Source: Zymoseptoria tritici IPO323 (taxonomy: Eukaryota; Ascomycota; Dothideomycetes; Mycosphaerellales; Mycosphaerellaceae). Taken from it: a DNA stretch of 64,000 nucleotides. The DNA is taken from assembly GCF_000219625.1 (NCBI RefSeq), contig NC_018205.1, positions 620,001 through 684,000 of the forward strand. The letters run 5' to 3'. Made by a program: the position numbers and the translations under genes. The notes under the pieces were generated by a model. That model saw only the letters and a program-made list of their open reading frames with translations, did not search any database and had not been told where the DNA came from. Below, one piece after another: positions 12,334-23,231 of the stretch; the stretch's first letter is position 1; each line of letters begins with the position of its first letter.

Positions 12334-13216
12334 GTTTGTTTGTTTTTGTTTGTTTGTTTGTTCCATTTACGTCCTTTCGGAGTCCAAGACTATGTAGGAC
12401 GGCCTTGCCATAAAGGCAAGGCAGCAGATCTATTTACAATCAAAATCTTTTATATTCTTTGACCTTAGGGGAAAACCCCGTGCCTAAGGCAGGACCTGCA
12501 AGCAGATCTGCCGAAGGACTTTAAAACAGCGCAAGACAGAGGAAATCAAACGAGTGTCGTTGTCTGCAGCTGGGGCTGCAGAATTTTCGCGCTAAGCTTT
12601 TGCAGAATTTTCAGCGGATCCTTCCGCTTGTCTGCAGCTGGGGCTGCAGAATTTTCGCGCCAAGCTTTGCAGAATTTTCAGCGGATCCTTCCGCTTCGCA
12701 CACACGCTGCGAATTTGAAAGAGATGTAGCGCAAGGCGATGCAGCGCAAAGGCGCAAAAAGCAGCTGTCTAACTCGCTGCCTTCTCTTGTCCTTAATATG
12801 CCTTTGTGGAACTATATGCCGCCTTCTAGCGCATATAGCTACGCAGGTTGATCGCAGAGTTGTAGATTCCACCGAGTTCTAGCTCTTTAAAGTATATGTA
12901 TGCTTCCTTCGAGGGCGACGAAGTCTCTAGAGAAGGGACATGCGATTTCGATTCGGATTTCGAGGAGGTGCGCGTATAGGGCAGAGTGGACTGCTTCTTT
13001 CTTCTTCTTGTTCGTAGCGTAGGGCTATTCGTTCGAATCGTGCTATTGTTCTGTTGTAGCTCGTGTTTCGAGGCGGATTTCGAGAAGGATTTCGGGCGGA
13101 TTTCGAGAGGTTTTCGAGGAGGTTTCTTCCAGGTTTCTTCCAGACTGTCTTGGTTTCCCTTCCGAGGAAGGTACTTACGACGGCCACCGCGTGAAGGTGC
13201 AGTCTGTTCGGCCGTC
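12334..13216 (-). mobile_element. Non-LTR retroelement (SINE-like or 5'-truncated LINE) inserted in the RIPed transposon
   Basis: An 883-bp segment of normal composition (CA and TG abundant) sits inside RIP-mutated DNA, flanked by a 13-bp direct duplication. On the reverse strand it ends in an AAAC-type simple tail (forward GTTT repeats at 12334-12362), the mark of target-primed reverse transcription. No reverse transcriptase motif is visible; the longest reverse frame (13187-12927) is Arg/Asn-rich and unrecognised, so it is either a SINE-like non-autonomous element or the 3' end of a LINE. Just before the tail is a palindrome-like GCCTTGCC...GGCAAGGC (12393-12421). The insertion must post-date RIP of its host, or it escaped through low copy number or small size. 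Confidence 0.75.
12562..12696. repeat. Two-unit 67-68 bp tandem duplication inside the retroelement
   Basis: Unit 12562-12629 (starts GTCTGCAGCTGGGGCTGCAG, ends CCTTCCGCTT) is repeated at 12630-12696 with one substitution and one T deleted. Each unit contains two AGAATTTTC blocks. Confidence 0.85.
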
Positions 13217-13217
13217 G
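13178..13217. repeat. Inverted repeat at the retroelement 5' end
   Basis: CGACGGCC at 13178-13185 is the exact reverse complement of GGCCGTCG at 13210-13217, giving an 8-bp stem with a 24-nt loop at the start of the insert as read on the reverse strand. It could fold in the element RNA. Confidence 0.6.
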
Positions 13218-13229
13218 CTAGAGCTGTTT
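13217..13229 (+). repeat. Target-site duplication, right
   Basis: Exact repeat of 12321-12333 (GCTAGAGCTGTTT). Confidence 0.85.
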
Positions 13230-14287
13230 AGTATATAGTTCTACTACTATATTAACGTATATTTACGTAAGATTATATAGGCGTACGTCGGCACTATAGC
13301 TAAGACGAAGTTCTCGGTATTCTATTAGTATCTCGGTATAGTCGAATCCTTTAGGAAGACGCCGTAGGTAAGCTACGATCTTAGTGCACTTCTTAGTACA
13401 TCTCTCGACGCTGTCGCTAACCTTAATATATAGATTATGCGTACTAACTATAGTGTAGAAACTCCGATAATAGCTAACGCTTATCTATACTTCCGCGAGC
13501 ATTAAGAAGGGCACTAACTCCGCTTTAATAAGGGCTTCTAGTATATAACTAGTAAGGGTAATAACACTATTAAACGTTTCTAGGGTCTTAGAGCAATAGC
13601 GGCGTTTAATAGATAGCGTAACTTCTTTATTAAGCTCCGTAATAAGCGTCTATATAACGAGGATTAAAAGGCTAACTATATAGCGTTCCTCGCTATCTAC
13701 CTACCTATTATCCGATACACCGTATAGATGTTCGTCCTTACTTATAATCGCTACCGCATTCGTAAGCACCCTAAGATCCCTAAGTATATTAATAGTATAC
13801 CGAACATCCTCTACGACTATCTAGAGCTAAAGGGCACCGAGCCGTATAGCATCGACCTCGACTAAACTAAATAGTCGTAAGAAGACTATAAGTAGTAATA
13901 AGCTCTATGTCGTCGTATATCTTTATGTCCGCGCTATAGCCGCTACTTATCTAGCTACCGGTAGTAAGCTAGTAGAGTTTAAGACGTCGGCCTAAGGTAT
14001 AGGCCTATAGCTAAGGGATCGTATAAGGTAGGTATTTACGGAGAATAGCTTCCCTATCTAAGATATATAAGTAGAGCGCACTAAGAGCCTAGCATAATAG
14101 GCCCTTAAATAAAAACTCTGCTCTTAATCCTTCCTAGCTATTAGCTCCTCGCCCTTCTTATCCTCTATACCCTCTATACCCTTACCCTTTATACCCTTAA
14201 CATCGTCTACACCCTCTAATTTACATACAATTAGTCTAACAATTAGTCTAATATATACGTATCTAGCCCTAAACGAAGCCTTTAATT

Positions 14288-16119
14288 ATGCCTACTTATA
14301 CTAAGTTCTATACCGACGGTAGAGCTCCTTACGTCGGACTTACTAGCAACTACGGCAACTACGGCTACGATCTACTATCTACCGAGAGCCGCGCTAAGAG
14401 CGCTTCCGCTACGTACGCTACACTAGCGCCGGTAAGTAAGCCTAGTACTAGAGCCTACTATAGCTATAGCGTCCTATAGTCCGGTCGTACTAATCTAATT
14501 CGCTAGAGCACTTCTAAGAAGTCTACCCGCCCTACTAACGCTAGTACTCGCGCTCCGTTAATCGACTATGCTACTTAAGCTACTACTATTGCTTAAGCTA
14601 CTACCGCCGCTCCGTCGCTAACTCCGCCTATATAGTAGACTAATCTAGCATCCTCCGGTGCGGCTAACAACGTAGCTAACAACGTAACTAACAACCGACG
14701 TAGTAGACCGTAAGTCGAAACTCTATAGGAAGTTAGCATTACCTATATAATATATATAGTTAGCGTAAACACTCGTAAGCCGGCGGTGTATATATATAGC
14801 GAGCCGAAGGATACCTTCGAGTAGACTAGCTAAGGCGTTGTCGACGAGATAAGCGCTATCTTAGCAGGGATCTTAGTAGAAGAGCGGAAATCCTAGCTAC
14901 TAAATTAGCTTCTTAATAAGAGCGACACTACTAGCCGTTAAGTCCGTAGCCTTAGTGTTCGATACTACGACTACTTCCTTACGACTAAATATAACGATAA
15001 GAATTAACCTATTCGGCTAGGTAATAATAGTACTATATCGCCGAGCATCCTTCGGTAGCTAGCGCCCTTCCTCCCTAATATTACGGTTAGGCTCGTTAAG
15101 GCTAGTATATACGTTACGCTACTTATTAACGAGCTTAGCTAGTTTAACATCTACGGAGGCTTCGTCGGTAATAAATCTAAGCACCGGCTAGAGTAGCGTA
15201 TTAGATTATCCGTTACGAAGAAGCCTACACCGCCGTTTAAGCTACTACGAGAGATAAAGAAGAAGGAGTAGAGCGGCGGTAAATTTATTAACGAGCTCGC
15301 CGCTACGACTAACGCTAGCGCTACTCTTACCGTAGATCTTACCTCTAAGGGTAAGGCGGCTAAGTAACCGGCTAAGCCTAAGCTATCGGACGAGAACTAG
15401 CTATAGTAGGAGATCGAGGCATTTACCGCTCTCGGTAGTAACGATACGTCTCTTAGCCCTAATCTCGCTCTTAAATTAGCCCTTACTAGGTCCCTTAAGC
15501 CTAAGCCTATCGAAGAGCCTACTACCGGTACCTCGAGGCCTAGTAAACGTACTACTAGCTCGGAGCTCTAGCCGTCCTTACTAGTAAGACTTAACAACTC
15601 TATAATTGTTATCGACGACGACGTTAACTCCGATTCTAGCTTATAGGATATAATTGTTAAGGCTAGAGTAGTAGCCGTAAGAAGGGCTAAGGAGAAGGCG
15701 GCCGAGTCTAGCTCTACGAAGCTACTAGTATATACGCTAGTTAAGACTATAGCATCTTTAACGTCCTCCGGAGTAGCTAATATAATAGCGAAGGTACTAT
15801 CGATAAAGAAGGTACGTAAGCTATCGCGTATACGTAAGCTATTACATACTCTAAACCTTACGCTATTATAAGAACGCTCTAAATTACCGGAGATCCCTCT
15901 TAAATAGGAGTAGAAGGGCTTTAAGGTAGAGCCGGTCGTCGATAAGCTAGTCGTTAATAAGCTAGTCGTTAATAAGCTAGTCGTTAATAAGCTAGTCGTT
16001 AATAAGCTAGTCGTTAATAAGCTAGTCCTTAAGGAGTCTATAGAGTAGAGCAATAGTCTACGGCGGAGCGGTCGGAAGAGGATTCTAACGTAGAAGAGGG
16101 CTAAGAGCGAATCTTAGTG
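14288..16119 (+). pseudogene. Transposon ORF2, copy 1, RIP-dead
   Basis: It begins ATGCCTACTTATACT and is open for 63 codons before the first TAG. Beyond that, protein-like sequence homologous to copy 2 (21190-22984) continues to a shared end (AAGAGCGAATCTTAG). The N-terminal motif TKFYT plus a NYGYD stretch and a central Y(Y)DYFLT segment are shared by both copies. The second half is Lys/Ala/Ser-rich and disordered-looking. It does not resemble a transposase catalytic domain; an accessory DNA-binding or structural role is only a guess. TAG/TAA stops replace likely Gln/Trp codons. Confidence 0.6.
15941..16030 (+). repeat. 15-bp tandem repeat, six units, in ORF2 of copy 1
   Basis: The unit GATAAGCTAGTCGTT/AATAAGCTAGTCGTT is in frame, giving a five-residue repeat (NKLVV). 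Copy 2 has only scattered single units at the matching place (about 22840-22900), so the array expanded in copy 1. Confidence 0.85.
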
Positions 16120-16385
16120 TTATCTTATAGCGTTTCTTAGTGTAGTATACGGTAAGGGCAGTATATATAAAGGAAGTAGATATAATAGAAGTATATATAG
16201 AGGAAACTTAGGTATTATTTAGTAGCTCGAGAGCGACTCTTACTACATCTTAGTACGTTTCTTACCTATTTGCCCTCTAACTTCGCTAAACGCCGCTTAA
16301 TCGTAGTATCTTTCTCCTCTAACGTATCTCTCGCTACGACTAAGTCCTCTTAGTTTAGCTTATAGCTCGCTACTAAATCTAACTA

Positions 16386-16751
16386 CTAATCTTTAAGGAG
16401 TTTAATCTTACTCGTAAGTCCCTTAATCTTAGCGCTATAGCTACCTTTAAGGAGTTCGATCTTACTTAGTAGTGCCTTACCCTTATTCTCTAGCTCTAAA
16501 TTCGTATCTATTAATAGCTTAATATTATCCTCTATCGCTACTACCTTCGACTCTATGTCTACTATTATTCCTTTACTACTAGTAGCATCCTCGATAGTAG
16601 ACTCCGTATCTAATAGCTTACTAGCACCGTAGTTAGCCTTACTACGGCTAAAGTAATATCCGTAGGTCGTCTTATACGTTGTAATGTCCTTATATACGCA
16701 ATATACGTAGCCTCCTTTCTTATAGAGTCTATACTCGGTAAACGCCGGCAA
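16386..16751 (-). pseudogene. Transposon ORF3, copy 1: coiled-coil protein with possible zinc-binding N-terminus
   Basis: A reverse frame of 121 codons starts MPAFTEYRLYKKGGYV and ends in a Lys/Leu/Glu-rich coiled coil. Past the first stops (TAG codons just downstream) the frame stays protein-like to about 16265, so the original product was longer, roughly 170 residues. Its N-terminal Tyr/Cys residues fall in a pattern that could have been Cys/His before RIP, but this is inference. It faces ORF1 and ORF2 from the right end. Copy 2 has a near-identical frame. Role unknown; DNA binding or dimerisation is plausible. Confidence 0.55.
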
Positions 16752-17423
16752 TCCTAAAACGGGATAATTAGCTAAGATCGTACTAGGATATGCCGAGATC
16801 TCCTAGATTAAACTTACCTTCGTCCGTCTCCTATACTCGACCTATATAATTATAGTAGTTAAGAGTCTACTTTCCGCTCTTCCGTATAGTAGCATCTACC
16901 GACTATACTTTAGTAATAGCTTCGTTCTAAGTAGAGACGCTAATATACTACGGAGCGAATTAATCTATTATAGTCGGTATATAGTAGGCTCGGAGTTCTT
17001 TAGGTAGAGTCGAATAAGATAGCGGCGGTGTTAGAGTTAGAGTATTATTAACATCTTGTATTAGTATATCTTCGCGCTCGAGCGGTAAGCCCTACGCTTC
17101 GAGTCTAGCTTTCTTAACAGCTTCGCCTTATAGTATATTCTAAGTAGTAAAGGCTATAGTAAGCGAAAGCGAGAGCGGTAGAGATTAGTAGTAGTAGTAG
17201 TAATGTTAATGTTCGAGAGAGAGAGAAACGACCGCGGAAGGGGATATTTAAACCTACTAAACGCCCTTATTAGCATTGTGCGCACTTATATCTAATTATT
17301 AGCTCTTAGCGTAATCTTAGTAGCTAGCTAATAATAGGTAGTAATATACAGCGACAATAGGAGCGTTTATTAAGGGAGTAAAGTTACTTAAGCTATGCAC
17401 GTAACTATTAAATTACTAATTAA

Positions 17424-17464
17424 GAGGTAGTAGCAGTAACTTACGTATAGTACACCATTATCGG
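17424..17464 (-). repeat. Right terminal inverted repeat, copy 1
   Basis: Reverse complement of the 11343-11382 arm. The outer GTAGTACACCAT-like part is also shared with the right end of copy 2 (near 24309-24325), which ties both copies to one family. Confidence 0.7.
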
Positions 17465-17480
17465 AGGTATCTTTAGGAGA

Positions 17481-18891
17481 GGTAGGGAAAGCGCCGACCT
17501 TCTAGGCCGAGATCCGCTTCCTCGACTTTAAGGTGCTTTAAATAGCAATTTATGTCTAGGATGTATCTCGTACTTAATTGCCACCTTTAAATGTTAGCAC
17601 TAGTAAAATGTAGTCGAGAAAGAGAGGTAAAAGAGAGAAATCGTTATAGGTAGCTATCTATAGAACTTAGTTATAACTTTGTAGCGTTATGCGTCTACTA
17701 CCTCTGTATTGTCTACTCGCGATCGACTTCGTATTTCCTCATCTATATATAATTTATTTATAGAAGAACTGCAACTTTGTAATTAGGAGTATAGTCTAAG
17801 AAGATTCTCTAAAGTTCTCCTACGGCCCTTATATTACAACTAAGTTATCTTTGCAACTATTATTTACCTTTAGATGCTCGGCAACGTTTCTACTCGAACG
17901 CTACCTCCTACCTACTCGCCTTCTCTATTGCTAAACTCTAATCCGCTATAGACCGGCTTTTGCTAGTAGTCGTCGTCGCCTATTAATAAGAAGGACGTCG
18001 ACGAGGTAGAGGGTGTCGGCGAATCCTTAGGAGAACTAGTAGCGTTAGAGGGAGAAGACTTTGCGGTAATATAGCGTCTTATAGCTGGCTTGTTCGGACT
18101 GACTGCTAACCTAGTAGGCGTTAAGGCGATTACGACTTTAAAACTAGCGTCGGAAGAAAAAGAGTAGCCGGTAGCTCTACGATATCGTAACGATTCATCT
18201 AGGGACTAGATTGTAAGAGACCTAAGAGCGTATATAAAGACAGACCTAATATGCCCTTACGTTAGAGAAAGAGTCCGGGACTATTAATAAAGGTTTAGAG
18301 AGAAATATATAGGCAGGAATGTGGTAGAATCGGTTAATACGCCTCGACTAGCAGACACGATCTAGTAGAAGAAGATATAGTCGTAACTCGTAACGATAGT
18401 TGCAGTATCGAGTCGCCGGCAAATAGGACTAGTCGTAGGTATGCGAATAAGCTAGTAGTCGGTAATAAGAGAGGTAGAGACGGAAGCGGCAAAGTCTAGA
18501 AGACAAGGCAGATACATCCAATGTCTGTTAAGAATAATACTTACTAGACCTACGCTACGAGGCCGGAATTAATTCTCGCTCTTCCGTAGCTTTCCCGGAC
18601 AATTTCTTTTTAATCGTACTGCCGATCGGTCTAGCAATATATCCTATACATATTTCTCGCGATAGATTCAGTTTATCGGCTCGTTAACGATGTACTGCTT
18701 AGTACTACTTCGCCGGGTAGTATCTAAGTCGCGAGAGTAAGTAGGAGGCCGAAAGAAAAGAGGCGAAGAATAGATTTGTCTAATAAGATTAGTAAAGGCG
18801 GCGATAACTAGCAGTGAAGTTTAAACCTTAAGTACAATAGGAGAGAGAGAGAGCGCTATGTCTACGGAGGTCTGTCTAACGTCGTTGCTAA
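17481..18891. other. Spacer between the two transposon copies, mildly RIPed
   Basis: This is not homologous to either copy apart from the TIR edges. CA and TG are scarce but more frequent than inside the elements. It contains the broken reading frame described next and otherwise nothing recognisable. Confidence 0.6.
17876..18530 (+). pseudogene. Single-copy gene caught between repeats and killed by RIP
   Basis: Starting at ATG 17876, one frame stays protein-like for about 218 codons although it contains over a dozen TAG/TAA codons, several in pairs, and no frameshift. The first 25 codons are open. Internal stretches such as INKKDVDEVEGVGE and LIAGLFGLTANLVG look like ordinary protein. All stops are TAG or TAA, as expected from Gln/Trp codons under RIP. 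No family is recognised. It is not repeated in this window, which suggests leakage of RIP from the flanking duplicated elements. Confidence 0.55.
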
Positions 18892-18976
18892 GGCTCGGTT
18901 AGATCTAACTATATATCGGTTAGATCCGGATAGCGCCCTGTTCGTAAGTTTCCCTTACTACGTCGATTTCGTAATT
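18892..18976 (+). repeat. Left terminal inverted repeat, copy 2
   Basis: The inner part CGTAAGTTTCCCTTACTACG, continuing GTCGATTTCGTAAT, matches the reverse complement of 24275-24309 with few C/T-type differences; the outer part (AGATCTAAC...) matches the complement of 24325-24357 more loosely. This arm is RIP-mutated. Confidence 0.75.
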
Positions 18977-19235
18977 CTAGCCTTTAGCGATATCGCTATA
19001 TATTAACACACTACCATGCTAGTGTTACACTGTTGCTATAGTCGTCGTCGTCGTCGTCGTCGTCGCTAAGACGCTCTCGCACTACTATTAATCTTACGCC
19101 CTTACGCCCTTACGCCCTTAGCGATATATATACTACTATCGATCTTACGCCCTTAGCGTATATATATACGAACTCGCCGCCGCCCTTACGCTATCTTACT
19201 ACTAATCTTACCGCGATCTCGCTATACTACGCCTA

Positions 19236-21010
19236 CCGCCGAATTATAACTACCTACGTAAGGAGATTAAGGTTCTTCTTTAAGTCTTAGGCCTAACCTA
19301 CAACGCCGTCCGAGCATAGATAAAAGAGTAGAAGGGCGTAGATATATCGTATACTACGTTCGAGCGTATAATCGCTACTTAGGGGATTATAACGAGACTA
19401 CGTAGAGCTAATCTTAGTACCTATAATAAGGAGCGGCTAAGGGCTCGGATTAAGAAGCTATTCTAGGAATTAGACGAGGACGATGCTATATACTATAAGA
19501 TCCTTACTATTAATAGCTTTGCTCTCTCGAAGTAGTAGTTCGTAGAGCTAAGGAAGAGTATAGGATTATATAGGAGGATTCTAAAGGATAACTAGCTATC
19601 CTATAATAAGATTATTAAGAGCGTATTAGTCGGAGTAATTAAGGGTAGAGCGCTAGAAGATTACGGATACCGTAACCTCGTAAGGGAGATACGGAACGAG
19701 TTTAAGCTAATCGGAAGGTTCGTAATTTAAGCTATCTTAGTGCTTATCTTAATACTAACCGCTATATATAGGAACCGGATCTTTAAGATCGCCTATCGGA
19801 TAAACTTAGCGCCGTTCGATATACGCCGCATTAGTAAGCGAGTAAAGGTCCGCTCTTATCTTCTAAAGGCTAAGGGACTAAACTATATATAGTCGGTAGA
19901 TACCTATTATAAGCTTAAACTCTTCGGCATTTAGATCTATTACTACATTAACGTATATTTACGGAAGATTATATAGGCGTACGTCGGTACTATAGCTAAG
20001 ACGAAGTTCTCGGTCTTTAGCTAGTATCTCGGTATAGTAGATTAGCTCGGGTTTACTCTATAGGTAAGCCCTATATCTATTAATCTCGGTAGACGTCTCG
20101 GTAGACATCTTAGTATATAGGCTAACTTATATATATAGATCCTACGAGCTAACTATAGTGTAGAGACTCTAATAATAGCCGACGCCTACCTTTGCTTCCG
20201 TAAGAACTAAGAGGGCTATTAACTCCGTTTTAATAAAGCCTTTTAGTATATAACTAGTAAGGGCAACAATACTATTAAGCGTTTCTAGGGTCTTAGTACA
20301 TTAGCGGCGTTTAACCAGTAGCGTAACCTCTTTATTAAGCTCCGTAACAACCGTCTATATAACGAGGATTAGCGGGCTAACTATATAGCCTTCCTCGCTA
20401 TATACGTACTAATTATACGATATATAGTCTAGCTGTTCGTTAGTAGCTACAACCGACACCGCATTCGTAAGCACCCTAAGATTACTAGCTATGTTGCCGG
20501 TATTCCGAACATACTCTACGTATATCTAGAGTTAAAGGGGACCGAGAACTATAGCATCTACATTAATACTACTTATCCTAAGATCCGACAAATAGTCTAA
20601 AATAAGGACGAATTCGGTACGTATACTATTAGCTAGGATCGCCGCTAAGATCTACCTAAGATCGTATATACCGCGTTATACTAGCGCTAATATACTAATT
20701 AATTTATATAGACCTTATATTATATCTTCCCCTAGCTACGATGCATTAGGTTAATTATACGCTTATCGAAGGCGGCTTCCCTACTAAATTAGATAGTCGT
20801 AAGTAGGCTACTAATAGCGAGAAGCTCTATATTATTATATATCTCTACCTCCGCGCTATAGCCGCTACTTACCTCGCCGCCGGTAGTAAGCTAGTAGAGT
20901 TTTAGAGGCCTATATAGGGCGCTAGCCTATAGCTAAGAGATCGCATAAGGGAGGTATTTGTAGCGAATAGCTTCCCTCTATAAGATATAGAGTAGATTAT
21001 GCTAAGATCG
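19236..21010 (+). pseudogene. Integrase-core (rve/DDE) transposase, copy 2, RIP-dead
   Basis: Homologous to copy 1 and uninterrupted. An N-terminal helix-turn-helix-like segment (YTTFERIIAT at about 19355-19380) precedes the catalytic core. Seen directly: SVDTYYK with the first Asp at 19899-19901, RANYSVET with AAC at 20151-20153 where the second Asp belongs, and TIKRF with AAG at 20277-20279 where Glu belongs. These changes fit TpG-to-TpA mutation and coincide with copy 1. The C-terminal signature (PIIRYIV, RHRIRKHPK) is intact. Many TAG codons sit where the family has Trp, for example before SVD and after RF. Confidence 0.75.
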
Positions 21011-21189
21011 CGAGATAATAAGCCCTTAAATAAAAACTCTACTCTCTCGTACCCTCTATCGTCTATATCCTTACCCTCTATTTTCTCTATATCCTATACT
21101 ATTTATACCTCTAACTACTTATACCTCTAACTATCTACCTCTAACTATCTATATACTCGAATAAATATCTAATAGCTCTAAACTATAGC

Positions 21190-22984
21190 TCCTAGACTAT
21201 TTACTAAGTTCTATACTAACGGCGGGGCCCTTTACGATATCGGACTTACCGAGAACTATAGTAACTACGGCTACGACCCCCTAACGACCGAGATCGCTAC
21301 TAAGATCGCTACGCCGGTAAGAGATACTAGCGCTTATAAGGGCTACAACGTCTTCTACTCCGGTCGTACTAATACCGTCCGATAGAGCACTTCTAAGAAG
21401 TACACTCGCCCTACTAATGCCGGTACTCGCGCTCTATTACTTAGGTATGCCGCTTAAGCTAGAGCCGCCGCTCTTGCTATAGCCGGCAATAGTACACTAC
21501 GATCTTCTAGTCCGGCTCTACCTCTAGCCTTAACTACTAAGTAGTAAGGCAACAAGCTATAAGAGCCTATCGTATAGGAGGTTAGCCTCGCGTATACTAT
21601 ATATACAGTCGAAGTAGATACTATAACTACGGTATACACCTATAGCCCTCGGAAGGAGCCCTTCGAGTAGACTAGCTAAGGCGTTATTGCTAAGATAAAC
21701 TCTAATCTTAGTGCCCTCTCGGCGAACATAAGAAAGGGCTACCTACTTAAATACCTCCTTAAGGAGAGCGAGCATACTCGTAAGCGTATCGAACGTAACG
21801 CCTACTACGACTACTTCCTTACCGTAAAATATAATAGCTTAAATTAGCCTATTAGGCCTAGCGATAAGAGCACTATATCGTAGGATCTCTACCGGATACT
21901 AGCGCCCTTCTACCCTAATACTATAGTTAAGCTCGTTAAAGCTACTATATATATTACGCTACTTATAAACGAATAGTACACCCGTAATCGCTATAGAGGT
22001 TATCTTAATAAGATAGCTAAGAACAAGGCCTACCGGAAGTTTATAGGAAGTAGCAAATCCTAGAGATAAGCCGACCTTAATAAGAAGCGCGCTACTAAGC
22101 TAGCTTATAAGGCAACTAAGGACGCTCTTAGAGCCGATCTTAATAAGGATCTTACTAAGACCGCCGCCGGCACCTCCGCCGGCACCTCCGTAGGTAAGGG
22201 GAAGGGTAAGGGTAAGGATACTAGCAATCTATAGGACGCTACGTTTGCCGCAGCCCTTACTCTTAAGACTAACGACGATAATCTTAGCGATAATCCTAAC
22301 GCTAATCTCGATACCGCGATCGCTAAATCCCTAAAGGTTAAGGCCGAGCCTACTACCGGTCCCTCGAGGGCTAGTAAGCAAGCTACTAGTTTAGAGCTTC
22401 CGTAGCTATCCTTACTAGTAAGACATAACGACTCTATTATTATCCTTAACGACGTTAACGCCCCGTCTAGCTCGTACGATATAATAGTAGAGGCTAAGGC
22501 AGCTGTTACTAGAAGAGAGAAGGAGAAGGCGGCCGAGTCTAGCTCGGTAGCGCCTCTACTATCGCTACTACTATCGCTACTAGTATAGACGCTAGTCTAG
22601 GTAATAGCTATAGTATCTTTAACGTCCTCCGGAGTAGCTAATACGACAGCGACTCTAACTCTACGATCTTCGTTAACTAAGCCGAAGAAGAAGAAGAAGG
22701 ATAGCATCTACGACCGCGTCCGTAAGCTATTAGCCGCTCCGAACCTTACGCTATTATAAGAGCGCTCTAAGATACCGGATACGCCTATTAAGTAGGAGCC
22801 GGAGGTAAAGATAGAGCTATCTATTAACGAGCCTATAGTCGATAAGCCTACCGCTACCGCTATAGACAAGCATATTAATAAGCCTATCGTTAATAAGTCG
22901 GTAGAGTAGGAGAGTAATAGACCGAGACGTAGTTATAGGAAGAGGATTACGTCGGAGAAGAAGAGGGCTAAGAGCGAATCTTAG
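21190..22984 (+). pseudogene. Transposon ORF2, copy 2, RIP-dead
   Basis: Homologous to 14288-16119: TKFYT, NYGYD and YYDYFLT-like stretches in the same order, then a Lys/Ala-rich tail with short GK-rich repeats near 22190-22215, ending at the shared AAGAGCGAATCTTAG. The start codon seen in copy 1 is altered here. Function unknown. Confidence 0.6.
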
Positions 22985-23231
22985 TGTTATCTTATAGCGT
23001 TTCTTAGTATAGTATATAGCAGTAGATATATAAGGAGCATATATAGAGGAAACTTAGGTATTATTTAGTAGCTCGAGAGCGAATCTTACTACTTCTTAGT
23101 ACGTTTCTTACCTATTTGCCCTCTAACTTCGCTAAACGCCGCTTAATCGTAGTATCTTTCTCCTCTAACGCTTCTCTCGTTACTACTAACTCCTCTTAGT
23201 TTAGCTTATAGCTCGCTAACAAATCTACGTA

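Larger units (their letters stand above)
11637..14100 (+). pseudogene. Integrase-core (rve/DDE) transposase, copy 1, RIP-dead and interrupted
   Basis: Reading through RIP stops gives an N-terminal helix-turn-helix-like segment and an integrase catalytic core of the type annotated in fungi as integrase core domain proteins. Seen directly: a SIDVYYK motif at 12301-12321 (first Asp, GAT 12307-12309), an RTNYSVET motif where the second Asp is expected (AAC at 13446-13448), and a TIKRF-stop-GL motif where the catalytic Glu is expected (AAA at 13572-13574), followed by a PIIR...RYRIRKH C-terminal signature. Both lost residues fit TpG-to-TpA changes. The gene is split by the retroelement at 12334-13216, only 24 bp after the first Asp codon. 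It would have cut and rejoined the element's ends. Confidence 0.75.
11330..17480 (+). mobile_element. TIR transposon copy 1 with integrase-core gene (RIP-inactivated)
   Basis: This is the left of two direct copies of the same element. It has an inverted repeat at its ends (11343-11382 versus 17424-17464), an integrase-core gene, a second forward gene and a reverse coiled-coil gene. It is about 5.27 kb without the later 883-bp insertion at 12334-13216, and lacks about 200 bp near 13.86 kb that copy 2 has (about 20576-20790). TIRs plus an rve-like DDE integrase suggest a cut-and-paste element of the integrase-derived kind (Ginger-like elements are the closest concept I know). Exact termini and target-site duplication were not resolved. 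Everything inside about 11.39 kb shows RIP. Confidence 0.75.
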
